From positions 1-25,567 of the forward strand of contig CAMTXZ010000234.1 of NCBI GenBank assembly GCA_947085765.1: a stretch of 25,567 nucleotides of DNA, written 5' to 3'. Shown here piece after piece: positions 6,582 through 13,412 of this stretch (within the stretch, counting starts at the first letter, position 1; each line of letters starts with the position of its first letter). The position numbers and the translations under genes are program-made. Below the pieces are notes generated by a model that was given only the letters and a program-made list of their open reading frames with translations, had not been told where the DNA came from and did no database searches. Source of the stretch: JAKFXL01 sp947085765. Lineage in GTDB: Bacteria; Pseudomonadota; Gammaproteobacteria; Tenderiales; Tenderiaceae.

Positions 6582-7128
6582 TTTTGGGATTATTGCAGCG
6601 TTTTTTATTGTTGCCAGATTTAAAGTCACTGGCGCGGTTGTTCTTCAGTTTCCAGGCCAGTGGCATCGGCCTGAACATATAAATACTCTTTCTCTTACGT
6701 CAGGGAAAATTTCTCATACAAATGGGAATTGTTTTTATGGTTCTGGCCAGCCATGCACAGTGGCGTTACCATGATATCTGGCACGAGGTTTTTTGATCTT
6801 GCCCCAGAGGTAATCTGATGTGGTTAAAAAATAACTGCACAGACCTATATGGAAATGACAAACTGTTCTTTGAAGAGTTTCTCACCAATTACCATCACTG
6901 TAGCCTAAAACAGCTCTGCATGAAGAACTCAGACGCAATGCAGACCCATAGATATCATGGTAGGCAGGTCTCTTTTATCATCAAACAGAAGCTGCTGTAT
7001 TACGGGAAGTGAGGCCATTAAGATCAACCAAATGGGGGATATTTACAGAAAACAGTGGTATTTTGATCCGCTGAAGCCGATGGAAATAGTTATCTTTAAG
7101 CTCAGGTCGAGTCTGGATAATGATTGAG
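6582..7128 (+). other. Cassette 7 body, mostly without a recognisable gene
   Basis: The stretch between the right core at 6575 and the attC-like hairpin near 7130 is bounded like a cassette but holds only one short open frame (6818-7012). The rest shows no convincing coding signal on either strand. It may be a decayed gene or a non-coding cassette. Confidence 0.4.
6818..7012 (+). CDS. Possible small hypothetical protein, cassette 7
   Basis: 64 residues, Cys/His/Tyr-rich (NYHHCSLKQLCMKN, THRYHGRQVSFIIKQKLLYYG), basic at the end. GAGGT seven bases upstream of the ATG is a fair ribosome binding site. No family is recognised. It is the only plus-strand frame of this cassette, but its short length and odd composition leave open that it is a fragment of a longer broken gene. 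Confidence 0.35.
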   Translation: MWLKNNCTDLYGNDKLFFEEFLTNYHHCSLKQLCMKNSDAMQTHRYHGRQVSFIIKQKLLYYGK

Positions 7129-7200
7129 TCATTAAAATAATGGTGGGGCGGTAAAAAAAATGATGCATCATAAATTAGTTTTTTTATAGCCGCGTTAGAC
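7129..7200 (+). repeat. Partly decayed attC site of cassette 7
   Basis: Right core GTTAGAC (7194-7200) is intact. Before it GCGGTAAAAAAA (from 7149) pairs with TTTTTTTATAGCCGC (to 7193) around a GATGCATC palindrome. The expected left core is mutated: the bases around 7129-7140 read TCATTAAAATAA where a CTAACAA-like sequence would be expected. Confidence 0.6.
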
Positions 7201-7241
7201 AACCACCTTAAACTGTTATCGAATCAAAAAGGAAACCTTAT

Positions 7242-7919
7242 ATGAAAATTCTTATGGTTCTTACATCACATGACCAGCTCGGCAATACTGGGAAAAAAAC
7301 CGGTTTCTGGCTGGAAGAGTTTGCCGCACCGTATTACGTGCTGGCAGATGCGGGCGTGAAAATTACACTGGCCTCGCCTAAAGGTGGGCAGCCACCTCTG
7401 GATCCAAAAAGTGATGAGCCGGACTTCCAAACAGAAGCAACTGAACGTTTTAAAGCAGACAAGGATGCTCAAGCGACTCTAGCAAATACTAAAAAATTGT
7501 CAGATATTTCACCTGCTGACTACGATGCTGTTTTTTATCCTGGTGGACATGGGCCAATGTGGGACCTGGCTGAAGATCGTACTTCAATTGCTTTGATTGA
7601 AGCTATGTATGCTGCTGGAAAGCCTGTTTCTGCTGTTTGTCACGCACCTGCAGCATTCCGACATGCCAAAGCCCCTGACGGCTCTCCCTTAGTAAAAGGA
7701 AAGTCTGTAACCGGTTTTAGCAACACGGAGGAAGATGCCGTTCAACTTTCAGATATTGTCCCTTTTCTGCTTGAAGATGAGTTAAAGCTGAAAGGAGGAA
7801 ACTATTCAAAAGCCGACGACTGGAACCCCTATGTCCTTATTGATGATAACTTGATAACGGGCCAAAATCCGGCGTCATCAGAGCTGGTAGCGAAGGCTTT
7901 ACTCGCTAAACTTAAATGA
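7242..7919 (+). CDS. DJ-1/PfpI-superfamily protein (type 1 glutamine amidotransferase fold, Hsp31-like), cassette 8
   Basis: 225 residues, the usual length. Opening strand MKILMVLTSH, then GFWLEEFAAPYYVLADAG with the conserved Glu (E25/E26), the PGGHGPMWDL loop, and the nucleophile elbow AVCHAPAAF with Cys133 followed by His134. This is the pattern of the Hsp31/glyoxalase-III-like branch, whose members convert methylglyoxal to lactate without glutathione or act as stress chaperones. Cytoplasmic; no signal peptide. AAGGAAA precedes the ATG. It sits directly after an attC right core and before a decayed attC, so it is a cassette gene. A detoxification role fits its neighbours (VOC, cupin), but the substrate is an inference. 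Confidence 0.88.
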   Translation: MKILMVLTSHDQLGNTGKKTGFWLEEFAAPYYVLADAGVKITLASPKGGQPPLDPKSDEPDFQTEATERFKADKDAQATLANTKKLSDISPADYDAVFYPGGHGPMWDLAEDRTSIALIEAMYAAGKPVSAVCHAPAAFRHAKAPDGSPLVKGKSVTGFSNTEEDAVQLSDIVPFLLEDELKLKGGNYSKADDWNPYVLIDDNLITGQNPASSELVAKALLAKLK

Positions 7920-7923
7920 TAGA

Positions 7924-8023
7924 TGCCTGCAATGTGTTTGTCCGGACGTAAACTACCCTGTGAAAATCTTGCGCGCCGCTTTGCAATGCAGATTCTTGCG
8001 GCTGGTTACGCGAAACATTAGGT
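7924..8023 (+). repeat. Decayed attC site of cassette 8
   Basis: Left GCCTGCAATGT (7924-7934) looks like GCCTAACAATG with changes. The right end reads ATTAGGT (8017-8023) where GTTAGGT is expected. AATGT...TTT...CGTAA...CC on the left can still pair with GGTTACGCGAAACATT on the right. Both crossover-defining cores are mutated, so the site is probably inactive. Confidence 0.55.
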
Positions 8024-8040
8024 ATAAATAGGATATTTTC

Positions 8041-8370
8041 ATGGCAACCCATCACGCATCACCTTCTGAAATTGTTGACTTGGAAACCTGGGCGCAAGAC
8101 TTGCCTAATGAACATTCTAAAACAATTGTGAAAACAGATGAAATGGAGCTTGCCCGTCTTGTATTCCCGGCAGGTGGAGAATTTCCGACTCACAAAGTAT
8201 CAGGGCCCGTTGTGATTCATTGCGTAAACCGTGAAATAGAGTGTGCAGCAATGGGAGAAACACGAAGTCTAAAGCCTGGCCAGTTACTATATTTGATGCC
8301 CGATGAACCACACTCTCTTCGAGCAATAACAAATGCGGTTGTTTTGCTTACTATCATCTTTAAAGTTTGA
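8041..8370 (+). CDS. Small single-domain cupin protein, cassette 9
   Basis: 109 residues. A cupin barrel is indicated by FPAGGEFPTHKVSGPVVIHCVNREIECAAMGE (residues about 42-75), SLKPGQLLYLMPDEPHSLRAI and the final hydrophobic strand VVLLTIIFKV. The first motif keeps only one of its usual two histidines (THKV rather than HxH), and His in PDEPHSL remains, so metal binding may be weak or absent. Cupins of this size bind small molecules or act as dioxygenases and stress-linked binding proteins. AGGATA lies before the ATG. It is flanked by a decayed attC and a good attC. Confidence 0.78.
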   Translation: MATHHASPSEIVDLETWAQDLPNEHSKTIVKTDEMELARLVFPAGGEFPTHKVSGPVVIHCVNREIECAAMGETRSLKPGQLLYLMPDEPHSLRAITNAVVLLTIIFKV

Positions 8371-8384
8371 ACAGTTAAATCTAT

Positions 8385-8450
8385 ATCTAACAACGCCATC
8401 AAGAGCCGGCCGCGCGAAAAGTGCGTGTCGTCTTATGATGGACGTTAGAC
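8385..8450 (+). repeat. attC site of cassette 9
   Basis: Left core ATCTAAC (8385-8391), CCATCAAGA pairing with TCTTATGATGG, right core GTTAGAC (8444-8450). Short (66 bp) and well preserved, with GC-rich GCCGGCCGCG in the loop region. Confidence 0.87.
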
Positions 8451-8475
8451 AGATCAGTTCATTGAGGATAGGTTT

Positions 8476-8832
8476 ATGACGGAAACGAAAAGACCAATTA
8501 ATTCTCACCAGGCTTATCATGCCCATATTTACTTTGAAGAAAAAACAAAGGTTTTAGCAAAAAAATTACGTGATGCTTCAGCTGAAAAATTTAATCTGAG
8601 AGTGGGTCAGTTTGTTGAAAAGCCGGTTGGCCCACATCCATGCTGGAGTTGTCAGATAACTTTTGGCACAAAAGATTTTGAGAGTTATATTTCTTGGCTT
8701 GATACAAACAGAGGGGAATTGACTATATTTGTTCATGCTGTCACAGGAGATGATTTAAAGGACCATACAGAGTTTGCTTATTGGTTGGGTCAGGAAGTTG
8801 AGCTTAATTTGGAATTTTTCGAAAATATCTAA
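8476..8832 (+). CDS. DOPA 4,5-dioxygenase-family protein, cassette 10
   Basis: 118 residues, the normal size for the bacterial single-domain family. Signature parts are SHQAYHAHIYFEE (His residues at about 12, 15 and 17), GPHPCWSCQITF and FVHAVTGDDLKDHTEFAYWLGQEVELNLEFF. The conserved histidines are all present, so iron-dependent extradiol ring cleavage of catechol-type substrates is possible; in bacteria the true substrate is usually unknown. GAGG stands eleven bases before the ATG. It lies just after the attC at 8385-8450, so it is a cassette gene. Confidence 0.85.
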   Translation: MTETKRPINSHQAYHAHIYFEEKTKVLAKKLRDASAEKFNLRVGQFVEKPVGPHPCWSCQITFGTKDFESYISWLDTNRGELTIFVHAVTGDDLKDHTEFAYWLGQEVELNLEFFENI

Positions 8833-8839
8833 TCAGTTT

Positions 8840-8913
8840 GCCAAACATTGTTGCAGCCCAAAAACGGCCTTTATTGAATGTGCCAATGGTTGTCGCTTAG
8901 TAAAGTGTTGGGC
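8840..8913 (+). repeat. Possible decayed attC site of cassette 10
   Basis: GCCAAAC (8840-8846) and GTTGGGC (8907-8913) are near-inverse cores at the right distance after a cassette gene, with GCTTAGTAAAGT before the right core like an inner right box. Inner pairing is poor, so the call is tentative. Confidence 0.45.
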
Positions 8914-9108
8914 GATACTTAATCTCATTTCACTACGCTGACGGCATTCATCTGAGTGCATGTTCTGCGCTTCATGTATTGAGTCTGTTCTTGGTGGCAT
9001 ATGTCCGAATTGTGGTGGCGAGTTGGTTTGTCGCCATCGCTATCCAGAGAGCAGGCTGAGTAATAATTCTACTGCTACAAAATGGGTCTATACCCCGGTG
9101 GGCTGTGG

Positions 9109-9137
9109 CACGCAGCTTAGTATCAAGTTGCTGCGTG
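9109..9137. repeat. Hairpin after the DUF1272 remnant
   Basis: CACGCAGC (9109-9116) and GCTGCGTG (9130-9137) are perfect inverted copies with a 13-base loop. It could be what is left of the last attC or a transcription stop, but it lacks a following T run. Confidence 0.4.
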
Positions 9138-9194
9138 GTTGTATAGTCAATTTTGCAAGGGAAAAAATGGCTCAAACAGTGATGTTTACTGTAC

Positions 9195-9244
9195 GGCGGG
9201 GAACGGCGCATTGCCATCCCCGCCTGAGATCAGCTGATTTTTTT
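9195..9244. terminator. Stem-loop between the cassette array and the DUF3455 gene
   Basis: GGCGGGGA (9195-9202) pairs with TCCCCGCC (9217-9224), followed by the palindrome ATCAGCTGAT (9229-9238) and a run of T on the plus strand. This could stop plus-strand read-through from the array. For the minus-strand gene only the stems are present. Confidence 0.55.
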
Positions 9245-9788
9245 ACTTGGCCTTCCAGAAGATGTAGTCGGCCTGGTATTTGACTGTTTCACGCTTGCCA
9301 GCAGTATCGCTACTACAGTTACTGGTTGGTGCGATACCGCCACGTGTATCAAGACGTTGGATATAAGTGGTGCCTTGCATGTCGCCTTTGCTGCTGTCTG
9401 GGTTGGCCTTTACCAATTGCAGTGCAATATTGCCGCTGCCGTTGGGGGCTACGGCCAGTTGTGTGCCGGTGATCTTTGAACCGTCACTGCCTTCCCAGGT
9501 AGCAGGAGGACCATAATACTTGCCGACGGTGTTGCCTTTGCGGTCTTTGAGTACGGCATCCGGTCCGGCAAACGTCCACACAAACTCTCCTGCAGCATCC
9601 GTCTTTTCGCGGCATTCGTAGGTTATAAGGCCACTGCCGACGCTTTCCAGTGTGATTTTATTGCCAGCCGGTACCTGCATGCTCTCTGGCAGATTGTTTT
9701 GCGCATGACTGGGTGAAGATAAGCTAAACATCAGGGCAAAGGCCGCATAAATGGGTGCGGAACGTGAAACACGCATAGGTAGATTCAT
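9243..9788 (-). CDS. DUF3455 family secreted protein
   Basis: About 181 residues from the chosen start (ATG 9788, AGGAG seven bases upstream; an ATG at 9794 is too close to that site). A signal peptide is clear: basic start (MRVSRS), hydrophobic APIYAAFALMFSLS, cleavage likely after SHA. The mature part follows the DUF3455 pattern: VPAGNKITLESVGSGLITYECRE, FVWTFAGPDAVLKDRKGNTVGKYYGPPATWEGSDGSKITGTQLA, TTYIQRLDTRGGIAP and the end YQADYIFWKA. Two Cys residues (YEC, SNC) may form a disulfide. Function unknown; exported to the periplasm or outside. It is a single gene divergent from the FAD-dehydrogenase gene. Confidence 0.87.
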   Translation of the reverse strand: MNLPMRVSRSAPIYAAFALMFSLSSPSHAQNNLPESMQVPAGNKITLESVGSGLITYECREKTDAAGEFVWTFAGPDAVLKDRKGNTVGKYYGPPATWEGSDGSKITGTQLAVAPNGSGNIALQLVKANPDSSKGDMQGTTYIQRLDTRGGIAPTSNCSSDTAGKRETVKYQADYIFWKAK

Positions 9789-10069
9789 GGTCATACTCCT
9801 GTAAGTGGATTGGGCATCAGCCGCAAAGACTGATACCCGTACTACACGCTAGCGGGGCGTTTGGATGCAGTCTGATAAAAATAAATTTTTTCAGGCGTTT
9901 TGCGCTCGGGAGTGGTTGGTTTGTAAAGAGGATATTTAGCATCTCAGGGGAGAGCTGCGGTTACCGCCGACCAGTGGCATCTGTGAGTCACCACAAATGA
10001 GGGATTAACGTTGCTTAACAGGTTAAAATGGCCCACTTTCCCACCCAATAGCTGACCACGGACCCCGAG

Positions 10070-11701
10070 ATGTTACGACTGACAGAAATTAGACTCCCCC
10101 TTGACCACTCGCCCGATGCGCTGCAGGATGCGATTCTTGGCCGTTTGCAGATTAAGCCCGAAGCGTTGCGTAGCTTTACGGTTGCCCGGCGCGGTTTTGA
10201 TGCCCGCAAGCGCAGTGCGATTCTGTTTGTCTATTCACTGGATGTGGATGTGGATGTGCTGGATGAAGCGCAGCTGTTGCAGCAATTTAGCGCTGATAGC
10301 CACGTCAGGCCGACACCAGACACGGAATACAAGTTTGTTGCCCATGCCCCCGCTGATTTGAAACGTCGTCCGGTGATCATCGGTACCGGCCCGTGTGGTT
10401 TTATGGCGGCGCTGATTCTGGCGCAGATGGGGTTCAAACCACTGATTCTGGAGCGTGGCAGAGAGGTGCGGCAACGCACCAAAGATACCTGGGGGCTGTG
10501 GCGCAACCACAAGCTTGATCCGGAATCGAATGTGCAGTTTGGCGAGGGTGGGGCCGGGACCTTTTCTGATGGCAAGCTGCATACCCAGATCATAGACCCA
10601 CGTCACTTAGGTGTGAAGGTGCTGCGTGAGTTTGTGAAGGCGGGTGCGCCGGAGGAGATCCTGCACATCAGCAAACCCCATGTCGGAACCTTCCGTCTGG
10701 TGGGCATGTTGGAAAAAATGCGTGAGGAGATTGTCAGCCTCGGTGGTGAGTTCCGCTTTGAGAGCCGTGTGACGGATATCGACATTGATGATGGCCACGG
10801 CCAAAAACAGGTGTGCGGCGTGGTGTTGGCCAGTGGTGAACGGATCGAGACCGACCATGTGGTGCTGGCGATTGGCCACAGCGCCCGCGATACCTTTCAG
10901 ATGCTTTATGAGCGCGGTGTTTATGTCGAGGCCAAACCCTTCTCGATCGGTTTTCGCATCGAACACCCACAAGCACTTATCGACCAGTGCCGTTATGGCA
11001 ATTTTGCTGGTCATCCAGATCTAGGTGCGGCGGATTACAAACTGGTGCACCACTGCAAGAACGGCCGTAGTGTTTACAGTTTTTGTATGTGTCCTGGCGG
11101 CACGGTAGTCGCTGCCACCTCGGAGGAGGGGCGTGTGGTCACCAACGGCATGAGCCAATATTCACGTAATGAACGCAATGCCAACAGCGGCATTGTGGTG
11201 GGCATCACGCTGGAGGATTTCCCCAGTGACCATCCGTTGGCCGGTATTGAGCTGCAACGCGATCTGGAGTCGCGTGCCTTTGTTCTGGGTGGCAGTAATT
11301 ACGAAGCACCGGGGCAACTGGTGGGCGACTTTATCAAAGGCAAAGCCTCCACAGCGCTGGGCAGTGTGCAGCCCTCCTACACACCGGGTGTACATCTGAC
11401 CGATCTAAGTACAGTGTTGCCGGATTATGCTATTGAGGCGATCCGTGAGGCACTGCCCGCCTTTGACCGGCAGATAAAAGGGTTTGCCATGCATGACGCA
11501 GTGTTGACCGGAGTGGAGACCCGTACCTCGTCGCCATTGCGCATCAAGCGTAATCGTGATGATTACCAGAGCATCAATACCAAGGGACTTTATCCTGCCG
11601 GTGAAGGAGCAGGTTATGCCGGTGGCATTCTCTCGGCGGCGGTGGATGGTATTGAGGTGGCAGAGGCGGTGGCGTTGAGTATGGTAAGCAAAGCGCAATA
11701 A
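10070..11701 (+). CDS. FAD-dependent dehydrogenase (uncharacterised NAD(P)/FAD oxidoreductase family)
   Basis: 543 residues. A short N-terminal domain (1-95, LRLTEIRLPLDHSPDALQDAI...) is followed by the FAD-binding Rossmann motif VIIGTGPCGFMAALILAQMG (103-122, ending in LILERG). Then come NVQFGEGGAGTFSDGKL (about 155-170), a second nucleotide region with HVVLAIGHSARDTF, FCMCPGGTVVAATSEEG, and a C-terminal FAD-contact segment GLYPAGEGAGYAGGILSAAVDG (about 511-532). This is the common full-length form of the family sometimes annotated as an uncharacterised FAD-dependent dehydrogenase. Cytoplasmic; its substrate is not established. The GAG before the ATG is a weak ribosome binding site. The stop codon overlaps the end of a MITE-like element. 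Confidence 0.88.
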   Translation: MLRLTEIRLPLDHSPDALQDAILGRLQIKPEALRSFTVARRGFDARKRSAILFVYSLDVDVDVLDEAQLLQQFSADSHVRPTPDTEYKFVAHAPADLKRRPVIIGTGPCGFMAALILAQMGFKPLILERGREVRQRTKDTWGLWRNHKLDPESNVQFGEGGAGTFSDGKLHTQIIDPRHLGVKVLREFVKAGAPEEILHISKPHVGTFRLVGMLEKMREEIVSLGGEFRFESRVTDIDIDDGHGQKQVCGVVLASGERIETDHVVLAIGHSARDTFQMLYERGVYVEAKPFSIGFRIEHPQALIDQCRYGNFAGHPDLGAADYKLVHHCKNGRSVYSFCMCPGGTVVAATSEEGRVVTNGMSQYSRNERNANSGIVVGITLEDFPSDHPLAGIELQRDLESRAFVLGGSNYEAPGQLVGDFIKGKASTALGSVQPSYTPGVHLTDLSTVLPDYAIEAIREALPAFDRQIKGFAMHDAVLTGVETRTSSPLRIKRNRDDYQSINTKGLYPAGEGAGYAGGILSAAVDGIEVAEAVALSMVSKAQ

Positions 11702-11849
11702 ATGTAGGGTGGGTTAAGCGCAGCGCAACCCACCAAGCCTTGCGCAGCAACACAAAACATTTTTTTAAGGTGTGCCTGTCGGCACGCTTGGTGGGCACAA
11801 AAAGCGTGCCCAGAGCCTGCCCCACATAGTGTTTTGGGCACCCTACATT
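11701..11849. mobile_element. MITE-like element with 11-bp terminal inverted repeats
   Basis: AATGTAGGGTG (11701-11711) and CACCCTACATT (11839-11849) are perfect inverted copies at the ends of a 149-bp non-coding element. Inside are two hairpins: GGTGGGTT...AACCCACC (about 11709-11733) and GGCACGCTT...AAGCGTGCC. The GGGTGGGTTAAGCG...CGCAACCCACC motif is a common dispersed repeat in gammaproteobacteria. It fills the whole gap between two genes and supplies the last base of the upstream stop codon. No clear target duplication is seen. Confidence 0.7.
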
Positions 11850-11868
11850 GAATGGGTTATCACTCCGT

Positions 11869-12639
11869 ATGAAACAGATCACCTCCGCTGATAATCCCCA
11901 ATACAAACAGCTGAAGAAGCTGGCGACAAGTTCCCGTGAGCGACGCAAGTGTGGCCAGACACTGCTGGATGGTGTGCATCTATTGCAGGCGCTGGCCGAT
12001 GCCGGTGGTGCCGTTGAGTTGTTGATTGTGCGGCAGGGCAGTGGTGCTGATGCCGAGATTCAGCGCTGCGTCGAATGGTTCCCGACTGCGCCTGTTATTG
12101 AACTAGGTGCAGTGCTGTTTGATGCGATCTCGCCGGTTGAAACGCCGGTAGGCATTCTGGCGCTCTACACCACTCCCCAGCCAGACGCGACCACGCCCGA
12201 GTGTGCGGTATTGCTGGAGAATATCCAGGACCCCGGCAACATCGGCGCCATCCTGCGCACCGCGGCGGCGGCGGGTGTAAATGCAGTCTATCTCTCCAAG
12301 GGGTGTGCCGAGGCGTGGTCACCCAAGGTGTTGCGGGCGGCGATGGGCGCGCACTTTGTACTGGCGATTTACGAGCAGCAGGATTTGGCGCAACGCTCTG
12401 CCCATCTACCAGTTGTGATTGCGACACGCCTTGATGCCGAGCAGTCGCTTTATGGTCTTGACCTGCATGGCCAGGTAGCGTTTCTGTTTGGTAACGAAGG
12501 GGCGGGGCTGAGTGCTGAACTGGCTGTGTGCGCCACACACCACGTCACTATCCCGATGCCCGGCAAGGTCGAATCACTCAACGTGGCCGCTGCGGCAGCG
12601 GTCTGTCTGTTTGAACGGGTACGGCAGATCAGCCGCTGA
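11869..12639 (+). CDS. TrmH/SpoU-family RNA 2'-O-ribose methyltransferase
   Basis: 256 residues from ATG 11869 (MKQITSADNPQYKQLKKL). A TTG at 11848 would start inside the repeat element and is unlikely. The N-terminal part (1-90) is the small RNA-binding substrate domain. The SPOUT domain has its three motifs: ENIQDPGNIGAILRTAAAAGV (about 116-136), LFGNEGAGLSAEL (about 205-217) and IPMPGKVESLNVAAAAAV (about 229-246), which form the SAM-binding trefoil knot. It methylates a ribose in rRNA or tRNA; the exact site cannot be told. The closest style is RlmB/YsgA-like proteins. It lies between the MITE and the DUF4126 gene. Confidence 0.9.
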   Translation: MKQITSADNPQYKQLKKLATSSRERRKCGQTLLDGVHLLQALADAGGAVELLIVRQGSGADAEIQRCVEWFPTAPVIELGAVLFDAISPVETPVGILALYTTPQPDATTPECAVLLENIQDPGNIGAILRTAAAAGVNAVYLSKGCAEAWSPKVLRAAMGAHFVLAIYEQQDLAQRSAHLPVVIATRLDAEQSLYGLDLHGQVAFLFGNEGAGLSAELAVCATHHVTIPMPGKVESLNVAAAAAVCLFERVRQISR

Positions 12640-12749
12640 CCGGGTTCGGCCTTGGGGTGATGCCCCAGCCGCATACACTCTTTTACATTCCCGTTGTGAT
12701 TGCGGTGCTAACCTGAACAGGTTATCCCTTTCAATAGAGGTGTTGTCTT

Positions 12750-13409
12750 ATGGATGTTGTTGGAATCATCGCCCTCAGTATGGGGGTTGCCTGGGCCAGC
12801 GGCATCAATCTTTATGCCGCTGTTTTTGTGCTGGGTTGGCTCGGCAGTACGGGCAGTCTGGTACTGCCGGAAGGGTTGCAGATCTGTACTGATCCACTGG
12901 TGATGAGTGCGGCGGCGGCGATGTATTTCATTGAGTTTTTTGCCGATAAGATTCCCGGCATCGATACCCTCTGGGACTCACTGCACACCTTTATCCGTAT
13001 TCCTGCCGGGGCGATTCTGGCGGCCGGCGCTGTGGGTGATCTGGGGCAGGGGGCGGAGCTGGCCGCATTGCTGATCGGCGGCACGCTCTCATCCGCCAGC
13101 CATGCCACCAAGGCGGGCAGTCGGGTATTGATCAACGCCTCGCCGGAGCCGGTGACAAACTGGATCGCCTCGATCAGCGAAGACATTGCCGTGGTGATCG
13201 GGTTGTGGACGGCGGTTCACTATCCGGTGCTGTTCCTGTTGGCGCTGGTGGTGGTGATTGCGGTGATGATCTGGCTGTTACCAAAGCTGTGGCGCGGCAT
13301 CAAACTGCTGTTTGCCAGGGTGATTGGTTTGTTTAAAAGCGATACGGACTTGCCGCAGAGCGACGTGGATCTGTCGCTGTTGTCTCCTCCTGATAGCGAC
13401 AAACGTTAA
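12750..13409 (+). CDS. DUF4126 integral membrane protein
   Basis: 219 residues. The N-terminus MDVVGIIALSMGVAWASGINLYAAVFVLGWLG and the central FFADKIPGIDTLWDSLHTFIRIPAGAILA are typical of DUF4126. GGTLSSASHATKAGSR...NASPEPVTNWIAS follows, then a strongly hydrophobic helix (about 165-192). Five or so membrane helices are expected. The tail (about 200-219) is acidic and polar. GAGG lies 12 bases before ATG, a little far. Role unknown. It ends three bases from the stop of the convergent ATPase gene with no room for a terminator. Confidence 0.87.
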   Translation: MDVVGIIALSMGVAWASGINLYAAVFVLGWLGSTGSLVLPEGLQICTDPLVMSAAAAMYFIEFFADKIPGIDTLWDSLHTFIRIPAGAILAAGAVGDLGQGAELAALLIGGTLSSASHATKAGSRVLINASPEPVTNWIASISEDIAVVIGLWTAVHYPVLFLLALVVVIAVMIWLLPKLWRGIKLLFARVIGLFKSDTDLPQSDVDLSLLSPPDSDKR

Positions 13410-13412
13410 CCG

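Larger units (their letters stand above)
500..9140 (+). mobile_element. Relict sedentary chromosomal integron (dead intI plus about 11 cassettes)
   Basis: The layout is that of a classical integron: an integrase gene on the minus strand (remnant 500-1364), a LexA box at its start, an attI-like region, then single-gene units all on the plus strand. The units are separated by imperfect palindromes that begin near RYYYAAC and end at GTTRRRY. Cassette boundaries set by the G of each right-hand core are about 1693, 2183, 2690, 4600, 5615, 6124, 6575, 7194, 8017, 8444 and 8907. The right end is not sharply marked; it lies between the DUF1272 remnant (about 9110) and the DUF3455 gene at 9243. Base composition is AT-richer than the flanking genes. 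Because intI is broken, new cassette capture would need an integrase from elsewhere. Confidence 0.85.
8942..9283 (+). pseudogene. Broken DUF1272 gene (C-terminal part only), cassette 11
   Basis: From 8960 the frame reads MFCASCIESVLGGICPNCGGEL, then RHRYPESRLSNNSTATKWVYTPVGC. This is the two-CxxC, zinc-ribbon-like C-terminal part of DUF1272 proteins, including its usual ending near 9108. Codons before the ATG (8951-8959, SSEC) continue the family pattern but run into a stop at 8939, and the TAFI that should precede is in another frame, suggesting a small deletion near 8954. The N-terminal CxxC half is absent. Beyond 9108 the normal stop is lost and the frame runs on to 9283 into unrelated DNA. 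Confidence 0.65.

Noticed and set aside
6472..6678. Minus-strand 68-residue frame
   Set aside because: It covers an attC and the end of a cassette gene and has no family features.
1400..9200. CRISPR array
   Set aside because: The repeated palindromes are spaced by whole genes and differ in loop sequence, which fits attC and not short regular direct repeats.
9795..10069. Gap between the DUF3455 and FAD-dehydrogenase genes
   Set aside because: I looked for small genes and clear promoter boxes and found none convincing; it is probably just the divergent promoter region.
10231..11024. Several 60-135-residue minus-strand frames
   Set aside because: They are antisense shadows of the GC-rich FAD-dehydrogenase gene, which has clear domain motifs.
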